DNA of 64,000 nucleotides. Source: Rhodococcus yunnanensis NBRC 103083. Its GTDB lineage: Bacteria > Actinomycetota > Actinomycetes > Mycobacteriales > Mycobacteriaceae. The stretch is from positions 124,001 through 188,000 of the forward strand of contig NZ_BCXH01000001.1 of NCBI RefSeq assembly GCF_001895005.1. Direction: 5' to 3'. Shown here in pieces: positions 18,701 to 27,071 of the stretch. The translations under genes and the position numbers were made by a program. Every line of letters starts with the position of its first letter. Position 1 is the first letter of the stretch. The notes under the pieces were generated by a model, which worked only from the letters and a program-made list of their open reading frames with translations, searched no databases and was not told the DNA's origin.

Positions 18701-19515
18701 CCCGCGAGAACACCTTGCCCTACGAGTCGTCGACACCTACCGCATCCAGTTCACCTGTCAATCCTCTGCGAGTTGCACTGGCGAGCAAGGCTGCAACGGT
18801 CGGACCGTGGGTCATCACGACCGACCCGGCGACCGTCGAGGTTCTCGCCAAGACGGCCGTCGATTTTCTGATCTTCGACTGCCAGCACGGACCGCACGAC
18901 CTCGCCACCGTAGGACCGCTTCTTCGGGCGGCCGCCATCCACTCGAAGGCCACTTTGGTTCGGGTTCCGTCGTCGGACCCATGGATCATCATGCGCGCGC
19001 TCGATCTCGGCGCGGCGGGTGTCGTGGTGCCGATGGTGAACAGCGCTGAGGAAGCCGAGATCGCCCGAGCTGCAACTCGTTACCCGCCACTCGGAAACAG
19101 GTCGTACGGCCCGCTTCGGCCTGCTCCCGGTAACGTCTTCGACGCCGCGGACGGCCCGGTGGTGTTCGTGATGATCGAGACGGCCGCAGGCCTGGCAGCT
19201 GTCGAGGAGATCGCCGCGGTCGTCGGTATCGACGGGCTGTTCATCGGGCCGGTCGATCTGGCGCTCGGAGTGGGCGCGATGACCGACGGGGACCTGCAAG
19301 CAGGACTTGCTTCGCCGTTGCTTCGCGAAGCGACCGGCACGATCGCCGGTGCCGCCGCACGGAGCGGCAAAATCCTTGCTGGAGCTGTCTTCTCGCCCGA
19401 TCACGCGCGTGGAATGGCGAAGGCGGGAATGACACTGCACGTACTCGGCACCGACACCGGATGGCTCACCGCGGGCGCCGCAGGTCTGGCGCAACTCGGC
19501 TCGGAGTTGACCTAG
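18697..19515 (+). CDS. HpcH/HpaI-family class II aldolase/lyase
   Basis: Metal-dependent aldolase of 272 residues that would cleave a 2-keto or 2-hydroxy acid with a C-C bond retro-aldol step, releasing pyruvate or an alpha-keto acid. Seen: FDCQHGPHDL (catalytic His region), LVRVPSS, VVVPMVNSAEEAE, GNRSYGP, FVMIETAAGLAAVEEI with the metal-binding Glu, and GLFIGPVDLALG with the metal-binding Asp. A 25-30 residue N-terminal extension precedes the barrel. ATGA overlap with the reductase. Places a carbon-carbon cleavage step inside the P450 operon. Confidence 0.88.
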   Translation: MTRENTLPYESSTPTASSSPVNPLRVALASKAATVGPWVITTDPATVEVLAKTAVDFLIFDCQHGPHDLATVGPLLRAAAIHSKATLVRVPSSDPWIIMRALDLGAAGVVVPMVNSAEEAEIARAATRYPPLGNRSYGPLRPAPGNVFDAADGPVVFVMIETAAGLAAVEEIAAVVGIDGLFIGPVDLALGVGAMTDGDLQAGLASPLLREATGTIAGAAARSGKILAGAVFSPDHARGMAKAGMTLHVLGTDTGWLTAGAAGLAQLGSELT

Positions 19516-19569
19516 TCCTCTCGTTGGACAAGCCCACCGCACACGACTCAACTATTCGACGGAGATTTC

Positions 19570-20523
19570 ATGAAAGTCGTTCTGACCAATCCGAACATGA
19601 AGCTCGACCCGCGGGTCGCAGGCGACCTGCTCGCCCTTGCCGAGGTCGTCAACGCACCCGACACCACCGCAGAAGGCATCCTGTCCGTGGCGCGCGATGC
19701 CGATGCCCTGATCGTGGGGGTCGAGAACATCCGCGAGCCGCTGATCGCAGAGTTGGCCGAAGCCAAGGTGATTCACAGGATGGGCATCGGAGTCGACTTC
19801 ATCGACATTCCTGCTGCCACTGCCAAGGGAATCCACGTCACCAACGTTCCCGACGCCAACTATCGCGAGGTGGCAACCCATGCCCTCGCGATGATTTTCT
19901 CGCTGACCCGTCAGTTGAAGCGTTGGGACCAGGATGTCCGCGCGGGCGTGCCGATGAACTTCAAGATCGGGATGACACTGCGCCGACCCGAGTCCCAGCG
20001 GGTGGGCATTCTCGGACTCGGCCGAATCGGTAGCCATGTGGCGCGCGTGGTCGCTGCCGCGGGCTACGAGGTAGTCGGTTACGACCCGTTCATCGACGCG
20101 GATGCCGCTGCCGAGCGCGGTGTCACCTGGTTGCCGCTCGACGAGGTGATCGCCACGTCGAACGTGTTGTCCATTCACATCCCGTTGACCGACGAGAACC
20201 GCCACCTCATCGACGCCGCGGCCATTGCGACGATGCCGAAAGGCGCTGTCGTCGTCAATGTCTCGCGTGGCGGCCTGATCGACGAGGACGCACTTGCCGA
20301 TGCGCTGGCATCGGGACACCTGTCGGGAGCGGGCATCGACACGTTCGAGATCGAGCCGCTACCGACCACCAGTCGTCTGCTCGAATTCGACAACGTTCTG
20401 TTGAGCCCACACGCGGCACATTTCAGCACCGAATCGATGGGCGAGACCTTCACGAAATCGTTGGACGAGGTGACTCGGGTGCTCAAGGGGGAGGCGCCCA
20501 CGTATCCCGTCAACCGCATCTGA
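19570..20523 (+). CDS. D-isomer-specific 2-hydroxyacid dehydrogenase (phosphoglycerate dehydrogenase-like)
   Basis: NAD(P)-dependent dehydrogenase of 317 residues interconverting a 2-hydroxy acid and a 2-keto acid. Seen: HRMGIGVDFID (substrate domain), VGILGLGRIGSHVARVVAAAGYEVVGYDP (nucleotide-binding), NVSRGGLIDEDAL with the catalytic Arg, TFEIEPLP with the Glu, and LLSPHAAHFS with the catalytic His. ggag lies five bases before the ATG. It fits with the preceding aldolase: one makes or uses a 2-keto acid, the other its hydroxy form (inference). Confidence 0.9.
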   Translation: MKVVLTNPNMKLDPRVAGDLLALAEVVNAPDTTAEGILSVARDADALIVGVENIREPLIAELAEAKVIHRMGIGVDFIDIPAATAKGIHVTNVPDANYREVATHALAMIFSLTRQLKRWDQDVRAGVPMNFKIGMTLRRPESQRVGILGLGRIGSHVARVVAAAGYEVVGYDPFIDADAAAERGVTWLPLDEVIATSNVLSIHIPLTDENRHLIDAAAIATMPKGAVVVNVSRGGLIDEDALADALASGHLSGAGIDTFEIEPLPTTSRLLEFDNVLLSPHAAHFSTESMGETFTKSLDEVTRVLKGEAPTYPVNRI

Positions 20524-20560
20524 GCCCTGCATCACCGAGACCATGGAGACGAGCCGATCG

Positions 20561-21358
20561 ATGAATTTCCCCGATTACGAGAACAAGCGAGTGATAGTGA
20601 CCGGAGCGTCGTCCGGTATCGGCGCCGCGGTGGCGAAAGCCCTCGTCGACCTCGGTGCAGAAGTACACGGCGCCGGTCGACGTAAGCCGGAGGTCGACGT
20701 CGCGTCGTTCCAGACGCTCGATCTCACCGACCCTGCCTCGATCGAGGCCGCGGTGAGCGGGATCGGCGGCCACGTCGACGCACTGTTCAACTGCGCAGGC
20801 GCGGTGCCGATGCTCCCGGCGATCGAGATCCTGCAGGTGAACTATCTCGGAACTCGCCTGCTGACCGAATTGGTCGTCGCGAACATGTCCGAGGGCGGCG
20901 CCATTGTCAACGTCTCCTCCGACGGTGGATACGGCTGGCGTAAGAAACGCGAGCTGCTGATCGACTTTGTCTCCCAGAAAACGTTCTCCGATGGTGCGGC
21001 CTGGTACGAGAAGAACGAAGAGGCTGCAGGACATGCCTATTCGTTCGGCAAAGAAGCGCTCAACATGTGGACGATGGTGCAGTCGGCAACGCTGATCACG
21101 GGCGGGATCCGAATCAACACGGTCAGTCCAGGCGCGGTGCAGACACCGATGCTGGAGGCGATCGAGGACGCGTTCACCTCGGCGTCGATCGATCCGGTCA
21201 CCTTTCCCAGCGGTCGACGCTCGACCGCGGAGGAGCAGGTGGGCCCGATACTGTTCCTGGGCAGTGACAGCGCGTCCTACGTCAACGGCGCCGACATCGC
21301 CGTGGACGGCGGCTTCTGGGCGAGCCTGTCCGTGTCCGGCGCCCTCTGGAACGAGTAG
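20561..21358 (+). CDS. Short-chain dehydrogenase/reductase (SDR)
   Basis: NAD(P)-dependent alcohol/ketone oxidoreductase of 265 residues. Seen: VTGASSGIGAAVAKAL (cofactor loop), FNCAGAVP (NNAG-like), IVNVSSDGG (catalytic Ser), HAYSFGKEALN (catalytic Tyr and Lys, YSFGK), and C-terminal NGADIAVDGGFWA. An insertion between the Ser and Tyr (GYGWRKKRELLIDFVSQK) is longer than usual and resembles 3-alpha-hydroxysteroid-type members. The upstream ATG at 20543 adds six residues and cannot be excluded. Probably oxidises the alcohol made by the P450 (inference). Confidence 0.88.
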   Translation: MNFPDYENKRVIVTGASSGIGAAVAKALVDLGAEVHGAGRRKPEVDVASFQTLDLTDPASIEAAVSGIGGHVDALFNCAGAVPMLPAIEILQVNYLGTRLLTELVVANMSEGGAIVNVSSDGGYGWRKKRELLIDFVSQKTFSDGAAWYEKNEEAAGHAYSFGKEALNMWTMVQSATLITGGIRINTVSPGAVQTPMLEAIEDAFTSASIDPVTFPSGRRSTAEEQVGPILFLGSDSASYVNGADIAVDGGFWASLSVSGALWNE

Positions 21359-21368
21359 GAGAAGCCTG

Positions 21369-22346
21369 ATGAGCTCATCGAAACAAGCGAAGACGTGGCT
21401 CGGCACCGACGACAAGTTCGTGCGGTTGCGCAAGATCGAGACGCTCGACCCGCAGACCGACTTTCGTGAGATAACGGAGCTGTTCTACACCGACTTCCAG
21501 TCCGTCATGGTCGTTCAGGGTGTCGCAGGTCTTCTGTTCACCTACTCGGCTCCTCGAATGTCTCGAATTCTCAGTGCCTCGAGGCAGCTGGAGCACCACA
21601 CGGCGAAGCGATACGTCGACACCGCCACGTTCAACGCGGCAGTGATGCAGAACGGGCTCAACACAGGTGACGGGCGAGAGGCGGCACGACGCGTCAACGC
21701 CATGCACCGTCAGTACGACATCCACCCCCAGGACTTCGTCGCAGTCGGGTGTGACGTGCCGGCGACGTCGCTCGACCTGGCCGAGCGTTTCGGATGGCGC
21801 CCAGTCACCGACATCGAGCGCGAGGGAGTGCTCAGGCACTACACGCTCGAAGCCCGGGCATTCGGCTCGCACGATCCGATGCCGGACACCATGGACGGTG
21901 TTCGAGCGTTCTGGAATCACTACCTGGACACCCAGGCCACGTTCGAACCCCAGAACAAGGCACTGACCGATGCGCTGATGACATTCATGCCTACCCTCGT
22001 GCCGGGGCCGCTCAAGCGAATCATCAATCCGATTCTGACCGCCCAGGTCGACCCGCGAATACTGAGGGCATGTGGTCTGCCTGTTCCCTCTCGGTTGCGG
22101 AAGGGCTTGTCCACGGCATTCGTGAAGTCGCTCGGCAAGAGTGACCCGAAGCCCGACTCGTACACCTCGACGACGCTGTCCGACCTGAGGGACAAGATCT
22201 ATCCGAACGGGTGGTCCATCCAAACCCTCGGGACGCACCTCAAAGAGCACAAGGATCCAGCAGCGCACGCAACGCCGGCAGCGACGGCAGATGCAGCAAC
22301 ACCGGTGGACGCACATGCCGAAACGGCAGAGAAAGGCCAGTCATGA
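21369..22346 (+). CDS. MpaB/DUF2236-like putative heme oxygenase
   Basis: Helical protein of 325 residues resembling the DUF2236 family, whose known members include the fungal MpaB oxygenase and rubber-cleaving Lcp, both acting on isoprenoid chains. Matching features are the REAARRVNAMHRQY segment, the following FVAVGCDVPATSLDLAERFGW, and the long helical C-terminal half with AFWNHYLD. The C-terminal 35 residues are Ala/Thr-rich and probably disordered (AHATPAATADAATP). Starts at 21369 with aggag upstream; its stop overlaps the next ATG. The family call rests on pattern memory only, so the oxygenase role is tentative. Confidence 0.55.
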   Translation: MSSSKQAKTWLGTDDKFVRLRKIETLDPQTDFREITELFYTDFQSVMVVQGVAGLLFTYSAPRMSRILSASRQLEHHTAKRYVDTATFNAAVMQNGLNTGDGREAARRVNAMHRQYDIHPQDFVAVGCDVPATSLDLAERFGWRPVTDIEREGVLRHYTLEARAFGSHDPMPDTMDGVRAFWNHYLDTQATFEPQNKALTDALMTFMPTLVPGPLKRIINPILTAQVDPRILRACGLPVPSRLRKGLSTAFVKSLGKSDPKPDSYTSTTLSDLRDKIYPNGWSIQTLGTHLKEHKDPAAHATPAATADAATPVDAHAETAEKGQS

Positions 22347-23335
22347 GTTCCGTCGACACGGTCCGTGGGCCCGTAGCCCTCGACGCCCTCGGTCAGACGC
22401 TCGCACACGAACACATCCTCTTCACCGATTCCGAGTTCGCACGGTTCTACCCCGAGCTCGCGTGGGGTGGTGAACGCAGCGCAGTCGTCGATGACGTCGT
22501 GCAGAAATTGCAGGCGGTTCGTGACCGGGGGATCGACTCCGTGCTGGACTGCACTGCAATCCTCCACGGCAGGGACATGGACTTCCTCAAGGAGGTCAAC
22601 GACCGGGTCGACCTCAACATCATCGTCTCGACCGGCATCTACACCTTCGACTATCTGCCTCACCACATCGCGTCGACCTCCAGGTTCACCAACAGTTCCG
22701 ACGACATTCTCACGCGGATGTTTCTGCGGGACTTGACCGTTGGAGTCGGAAACTCGGGAGTCCGGGCACAGTCGATCAAGGTTGCCGTCGACAAAGCCGG
22801 GTTCACGCCGAACATCGAACGTATCTTTCGTGCGGCTGGAAAAGCCTCGGCAGAGACCGGCGCGCCCATCACAGTGCACACGCATCCCGCGGACCGGCAG
22901 TCGGCGAAAGCTCTGGAGATACTGACCGGGGAGGGTGCCGATGTACGGACGATTGTGGTCGGGCACAGCGGTGACACCACCGATCTCGACTATCTGCGCG
23001 AAATCATCGACGCGGGTGCAATCGTCGGCAGTGACAGGTTCGGCCTGTACCTCATACCGGGTACGGCGTCGGAGGAAGAGCGCATCGATGCACTCGTCAC
23101 GCTGGCGGGGGAGGGCCGGGCTCATCGCATCGTGCTCTCGCACGACGTCGTGCTCTACTCCGATTGGTCCGAGCCGGGTGCGCTCGACAAGGTCGAGGCC
23201 TTGAAGTCATGGGTTCCCACCCGCATCAGCGATATCATCCTGCCCGCTCTACGGGCAAAGGGTCTGCCCGAGGCCGAGATAGAGAAGATGATGGTGACTG
23301 CACCCGCATCGCTGTTCGTCAACATCGCACGTTGA
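22343..23335 (+). CDS. Phosphotriesterase-family (PTE-like) metal hydrolase, possible lactonase
   Basis: Amidohydrolase-superfamily enzyme of 330 residues with the PTE two-metal site: HEH (22-24), Lys146 (QSIKVA, carboxylated bridge), VHTH with the next His ligand (178-181), His208 in VVGHSGD, and Asp268 in LSHDVV. Natural members are mostly lactonases, and the pathway context favours hydrolysis of a lactone or ester rather than an organophosphate (inference). ATGA overlap with the preceding gene. No signal peptide, unlike classical secreted PTEs. Confidence 0.88.
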   Translation: MSSVDTVRGPVALDALGQTLAHEHILFTDSEFARFYPELAWGGERSAVVDDVVQKLQAVRDRGIDSVLDCTAILHGRDMDFLKEVNDRVDLNIIVSTGIYTFDYLPHHIASTSRFTNSSDDILTRMFLRDLTVGVGNSGVRAQSIKVAVDKAGFTPNIERIFRAAGKASAETGAPITVHTHPADRQSAKALEILTGEGADVRTIVVGHSGDTTDLDYLREIIDAGAIVGSDRFGLYLIPGTASEEERIDALVTLAGEGRAHRIVLSHDVVLYSDWSEPGALDKVEALKSWVPTRISDIILPALRAKGLPEAEIEKMMVTAPASLFVNIAR

Positions 23336-23474
23336 CGCAGTCGGTGAACAGTTTCTCGGTTCCCTGAGTCGGCACGCGACAGAGGTCTATCCCTGGTGAT
23401 CAGTCCCTTGTCTCATGATGGCAAGGCTGATCGGTTCAGGTGAAAGCAGCACCAGCACAGTGGAAGAGGAACAC

Positions 23475-24389
23475 ATGAACCAACTCGAAGGCGAAGTTGC
23501 CATCGTGACCGGAGCCGGTCGAGGTATCGGACGGGCTGTCGCGATTCGCCTCGGCGCGGAAGGTGCGTCGGTTGTCGTCACGGCGCGCTCGCCCGACCAG
23601 GTCGCCGAGACTGTTTCGATCATAGAAGCCGCAGGCGGACATGCCGTGTCGACGACAGCCGATATCGGCGACGTCGATTCGGTGCGGGCTCTCGTCGAAT
23701 TCACCGAGACGAGTTTCGGTCCGCCGTCCATCCTGGCCAATGTCGCGGGCGGCGGTGTTCCCGGCACCAACGGCCGTTTTGTCGACCTGGAGCCCGAGGC
23801 GATCGTCCGTGGCGTGAACATCAACTTGATCGGCGCGATGCTCGCGACCAGGTTGGTGCTGCCGAGCATGGTTGCCGCCGGGCGTGGTCGGATCATCAAT
23901 GTGTCGAGCGGGGCCGGCATGATCGGGATGCCGTTCATCGTGCCGTACGGTGTGTCGAAGACCGGTCTGCTGCGTTTCTCGGAGCAGGTTGCCCTCGAAT
24001 TGGAGGGCACCGGAGTGTCGATCTTCACGATCACACCGGGCAATGTCGTGTCCGCGCTGACGGGATCGATGTATTCCTCGCGTGCAGAGCTGGCCGCCGA
24101 TCCGCCCGAAGGTCTCCCGTGGCTCTACCCGGCGGGCCACGAGCTGGAGGAGAGTGGGTGGTACCCGCCGGAGCGGACGGCCGAACTGTGCTCCTTCTTG
24201 TCGTCCGGCAAGGCGGACGCGGTGTCCGGACGCTTCTTCTCCGTCCACTACGACGAGTCGGAGATCGTCGCGCAGGCAGAACGTGTCGTGCGCGACGAGC
24301 TGTACGTATTGCGAGTTCCGACGCTCGAAGGACTCGAAGCATCGCATGTGTACGGCGACCACGCGGGCTTGGCCAGTGGTCAGCAGTAG
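23475..24389 (+). CDS. Short-chain dehydrogenase/reductase (SDR)
   Basis: NAD(P)-dependent oxidoreductase of 304 residues. Seen: VTGAGRGIGRAVAIRLG, LANVAGGG, IINVSSGAGMIGM (Ser) and VPYGVSKTG (catalytic YGVSK). The C-terminus is longer than in a minimal SDR by about 45 residues. ATG at 23475 with gaagagga upstream. It follows the PTE-like gene by 139 bp on the same strand; no terminator is seen in between, so it is taken as part of the operon. Confidence 0.88.
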   Translation: MNQLEGEVAIVTGAGRGIGRAVAIRLGAEGASVVVTARSPDQVAETVSIIEAAGGHAVSTTADIGDVDSVRALVEFTETSFGPPSILANVAGGGVPGTNGRFVDLEPEAIVRGVNINLIGAMLATRLVLPSMVAAGRGRIINVSSGAGMIGMPFIVPYGVSKTGLLRFSEQVALELEGTGVSIFTITPGNVVSALTGSMYSSRAELAADPPEGLPWLYPAGHELEESGWYPPERTAELCSFLSSGKADAVSGRFFSVHYDESEIVAQAERVVRDELYVLRVPTLEGLEASHVYGDHAGLASGQQ

Positions 24390-24434
24390 CGGTACTTCCA
24401 TCACCCAACCCGATCACACGTAGAGGTCGTTTCC

Positions 24435-25208
24435 ATGTCACTGAACATTCCGACAGAGTTGAATCCCGTTCTCGGCAACCGATACCCGCATCGCCCGCGC
24501 ATCCTTTTCGTTCTCCGTAAGAAGTCGTCGGCCTCGAAGGAGGCCTTCGAGCAGGCACTCACCACGTGGCGCAGTGAGAGGCCGTCGGGTGTGAGCATCG
24601 GTTCGCTGTCGGCGCGCGCAGGCGTGCAGGTCGAGGAGCGTCAGGAAGACGTAAGCGGTCGATTCCGTCCGGCGGGGGTCGAAGTGACCTCGTGGGATGG
24701 ATATGTCTCGCTGGATCTGGAGAACTTCGACCCGAAAGACACCGACTTCGAAAGCTTGCTCGCCGCGAGCACAGGTGCGCTCGATTCGCTCGACGACGTC
24801 GTGGATCGTTCGGCCTCGCTCACTCTGTTCGGAGTGGCCAACCTGGTGATCCCGGGCGGCGGACCGTACTCGATGCTCCTGATACTCGACCGCAAGGATC
24901 ACCTGTCGATCGAAGAGTTCAACGACTGGTGGATTCGGCACGGCAACGACCACCGCAAGGCGTATGTCGGGCAGGCGGGCTACCACCAGCTGCACATCGC
25001 TCCCGAGTTCAACAAGTTGGCAGCAGAGGCATCGGGAACATCGACCACCGACCTGTGCATCATCGACCTGATGTATCTCGCCGATCTCGACGATGCGTTC
25101 GCGAACACGTTCGAGCCCGGTGGCCCGGAGGCCAAGGCGATGAGCGCCGACGTCGCAGGCAATGTCTCGATGGCCGAGGTCGGCGGAAGTCTCTTCCGCG
25201 AGGTCTGA
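24435..25208 (+). CDS. EthD-domain protein
   Basis: Dimeric alpha-beta-barrel protein of 257 residues with two ferredoxin-like halves. The EthD signature is clearest in the second half (YSMLLILDRKDHLSIEEF, NDWWIRHGNDHRKAY). EthD proteins accompany P450 systems such as the ether-degrading eth cluster, where EthD is needed but its activity is not defined (established knowledge). Here it is the last gene of a P450 operon, directly before a strong terminator, which repeats that association. Confidence 0.75.
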   Translation: MSLNIPTELNPVLGNRYPHRPRILFVLRKKSSASKEAFEQALTTWRSERPSGVSIGSLSARAGVQVEERQEDVSGRFRPAGVEVTSWDGYVSLDLENFDPKDTDFESLLAASTGALDSLDDVVDRSASLTLFGVANLVIPGGGPYSMLLILDRKDHLSIEEFNDWWIRHGNDHRKAYVGQAGYHQLHIAPEFNKLAAEASGTSTTDLCIIDLMYLADLDDAFANTFEPGGPEAKAMSADVAGNVSMAEVGGSLFREV

Positions 25209-25236
25209 TCCCGAGGATCCGACCTACCCGATCCGG

Positions 25237-25278
25237 GCCCCCATGCGGCTGCGAACAGCGCCGCATGGGGGCTCTTTT
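25237..25278 (+). terminator. Rho-independent terminator of the P450 operon
   Basis: Perfect 13-bp GC-rich stem (gcccccatgcggc at 25237-25249 with 25260-25272), 10-base loop, then tcttttc. The clearest terminator in the window; it closes the unit that begins at 15985. Confidence 0.92.
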
Positions 25279-25332
25279 CATGATGTGCTGATCTGGTGCG
25301 TCAGGTGTTCGCCGGTGTTCTGGGCCGTGCTC

Positions 25333-26970
25333 TCACGCGGGCGCGGACTGGAGTGCCGGTGTCAGGGTGAACCCCGCATAACCGGCGGCTGCTACCTCGT
25401 CACACGACTGTCGGTAGGGGCCCATTCCGCCGACGTAGGGCATGAAGACCCGAGGCTTCCCCGGGACGTTCGCGCCTTGGTACCAGTTTGCGACCTTGGT
25501 GAGGAACGACCTCTTCGATCGTTCGTTCACGTGGTCCACCCAATCGTCCTGAGCCTGCGGCTGTGCTTCGACTCGTGCAATGTCGTTGCGCGCGACGTGA
25601 GCGATCAGGTCGTGAATCCAGTCGACGTGTTGCTCGATGGACACGATGACGTTCACAAGGACAGAGGGACTGCCTGGGCCGGTGATGAAGAAAAGGTTGG
25701 GAAAGCCCGCAGTCGACAGGCCGAGCAGAGTTCTCGGTCCGGCGGCCCATGCATCCCGCAGAGATTCACCACCGACACCCTTGATGTCGATCGCGAGCAC
25801 AGCACCCGTCATGGCGTCGTAACCGGTGGCGAAGACGATGACATCGAACTCGTATTCCTGCTCACCGGCGACGATGCCGGCCTGTGTGAGCCTTGTGATC
25901 GGGGTGTCACGGACATCGACGAGCGTGACATTCTCTCGATTGAACGTCGTGTAGTAGTCGGTCCCGAGGCAGATGCGCTTGGCGCCGATGGGGTAGTCCC
26001 TCGGGGTCAGGTGCGCCGCAAGTTCGGGTTCGTCGACGTACGCCAGAATTTGCTCACGTGCATAGTCGGCAAGAATCGTATTGGCATCCAAGTTCACACT
26101 GGTATCGGTGAAGGTGGCCATGACGTCCGTGCCGCCCACGGACCATCGACGATCCATTTCTGCGCGCCTGGCGGACTCGTCGAATTCGAGGGCGCTGCCG
26201 ATCGGCAGTTCGACGATGGTGCCTCCGTACGAGTGCCTGCACTCCTCGCGCAGCGTCTGATAATCCGACTTGATGTTCGCGACGTGAGCTGGAGCCAAGG
26301 GGCGGTTCCCCGCAGGAATGACAAAGTGTGGTGTCCGCTGAAAGACCGTGAGATGTCCTGCTGTCCGTGCAATCTCGGGGATCGCCTGCACACCGGAGGA
26401 CCCGGTTCCTATCACCGCGACACGCTTGCCTGCCAGGTCGGCGCCATCGTGCGGCCACCGCCCCGTGTGCAGTAGTTCGCCTGTGAAATCAGCCGATCCC
26501 GCGATGTCCGGGACACGTGAGGAGGACAGACAGCCGACGGCGGAGATCAGAAATCTCGCCCGCACCGTTTCGCCGGTGTCGGTGCGAACCACCCAGGTGT
26601 TCTCGCTCTCGTCGAACTCGGCGGAATCGACGGAGGTGTCGAACGTGATGGTCTCTCGCAGGGCGAAACGATCGGCGACATGGTTGGCGTAGGCAAGGAT
26701 TTCCGGCTGAGTTGCGTAGCGCTCGGTCCAGTCCCACTCTTGCTCCAGTTCCTCCGAGAACGAGTACGAGTAGTACATCGACTCGACATCGCACCGGGCT
26801 CCCGGGTATCGATTCCAGAACCAGGTGCCCCCGACGTCGCTGGCACGCTCGAACACGCGGACATCGAGGCCGAGCTCGTCGCGAAACCGACGAAGCGCGT
26901 ACATCCCTGCAAAACCTGCACCGATGATGACGGCGTCGACAGTCGGATCGGCTTCGGGTGACGTGGTCAC
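25333..26970 (-). CDS. Baeyer-Villiger monooxygenase, cyclohexanone-monooxygenase type
   Basis: FAD/NADPH enzyme of 545 residues. Seen: IIGAGFAGMYALRR (15-28), GGTWFWNRYPGARCD (47-61), the BVMO fingerprint FTGELLHTGRW (162-172) and NADPH motif VIGTGSSG (186-193). Size and motif spacing match CHMO and steroid-monooxygenase-like members. Different lineage from the 598-residue BVMO at 5828, so probably a different ketone. It is convergent with the P450 operon and lies on the same strand as the PucR gene (about 100 bp downstream of it), suggesting control by that regulator (inference). Confidence 0.93.
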   Translation of the reverse strand: MTTSPEADPTVDAVIIGAGFAGMYALRRFRDELGLDVRVFERASDVGGTWFWNRYPGARCDVESMYYSYSFSEELEQEWDWTERYATQPEILAYANHVADRFALRETITFDTSVDSAEFDESENTWVVRTDTGETVRARFLISAVGCLSSSRVPDIAGSADFTGELLHTGRWPHDGADLAGKRVAVIGTGSSGVQAIPEIARTAGHLTVFQRTPHFVIPAGNRPLAPAHVANIKSDYQTLREECRHSYGGTIVELPIGSALEFDESARRAEMDRRWSVGGTDVMATFTDTSVNLDANTILADYAREQILAYVDEPELAAHLTPRDYPIGAKRICLGTDYYTTFNRENVTLVDVRDTPITRLTQAGIVAGEQEYEFDVIVFATGYDAMTGAVLAIDIKGVGGESLRDAWAAGPRTLLGLSTAGFPNLFFITGPGSPSVLVNVIVSIEQHVDWIHDLIAHVARNDIARVEAQPQAQDDWVDHVNERSKRSFLTKVANWYQGANVPGKPRVFMPYVGGMGPYRQSCDEVAAAGYAGFTLTPALQSAPA

Positions 26971-27071
26971 GAATTCTCCTTCAGTGGTGTTCCTCTTTCT
27001 CGATCTTCGGCTACCTGGCTCGATTCGTCAGCGGGCAGTCGGCGCAGAGAACTCGCCAGTCGGCGAGCTGT

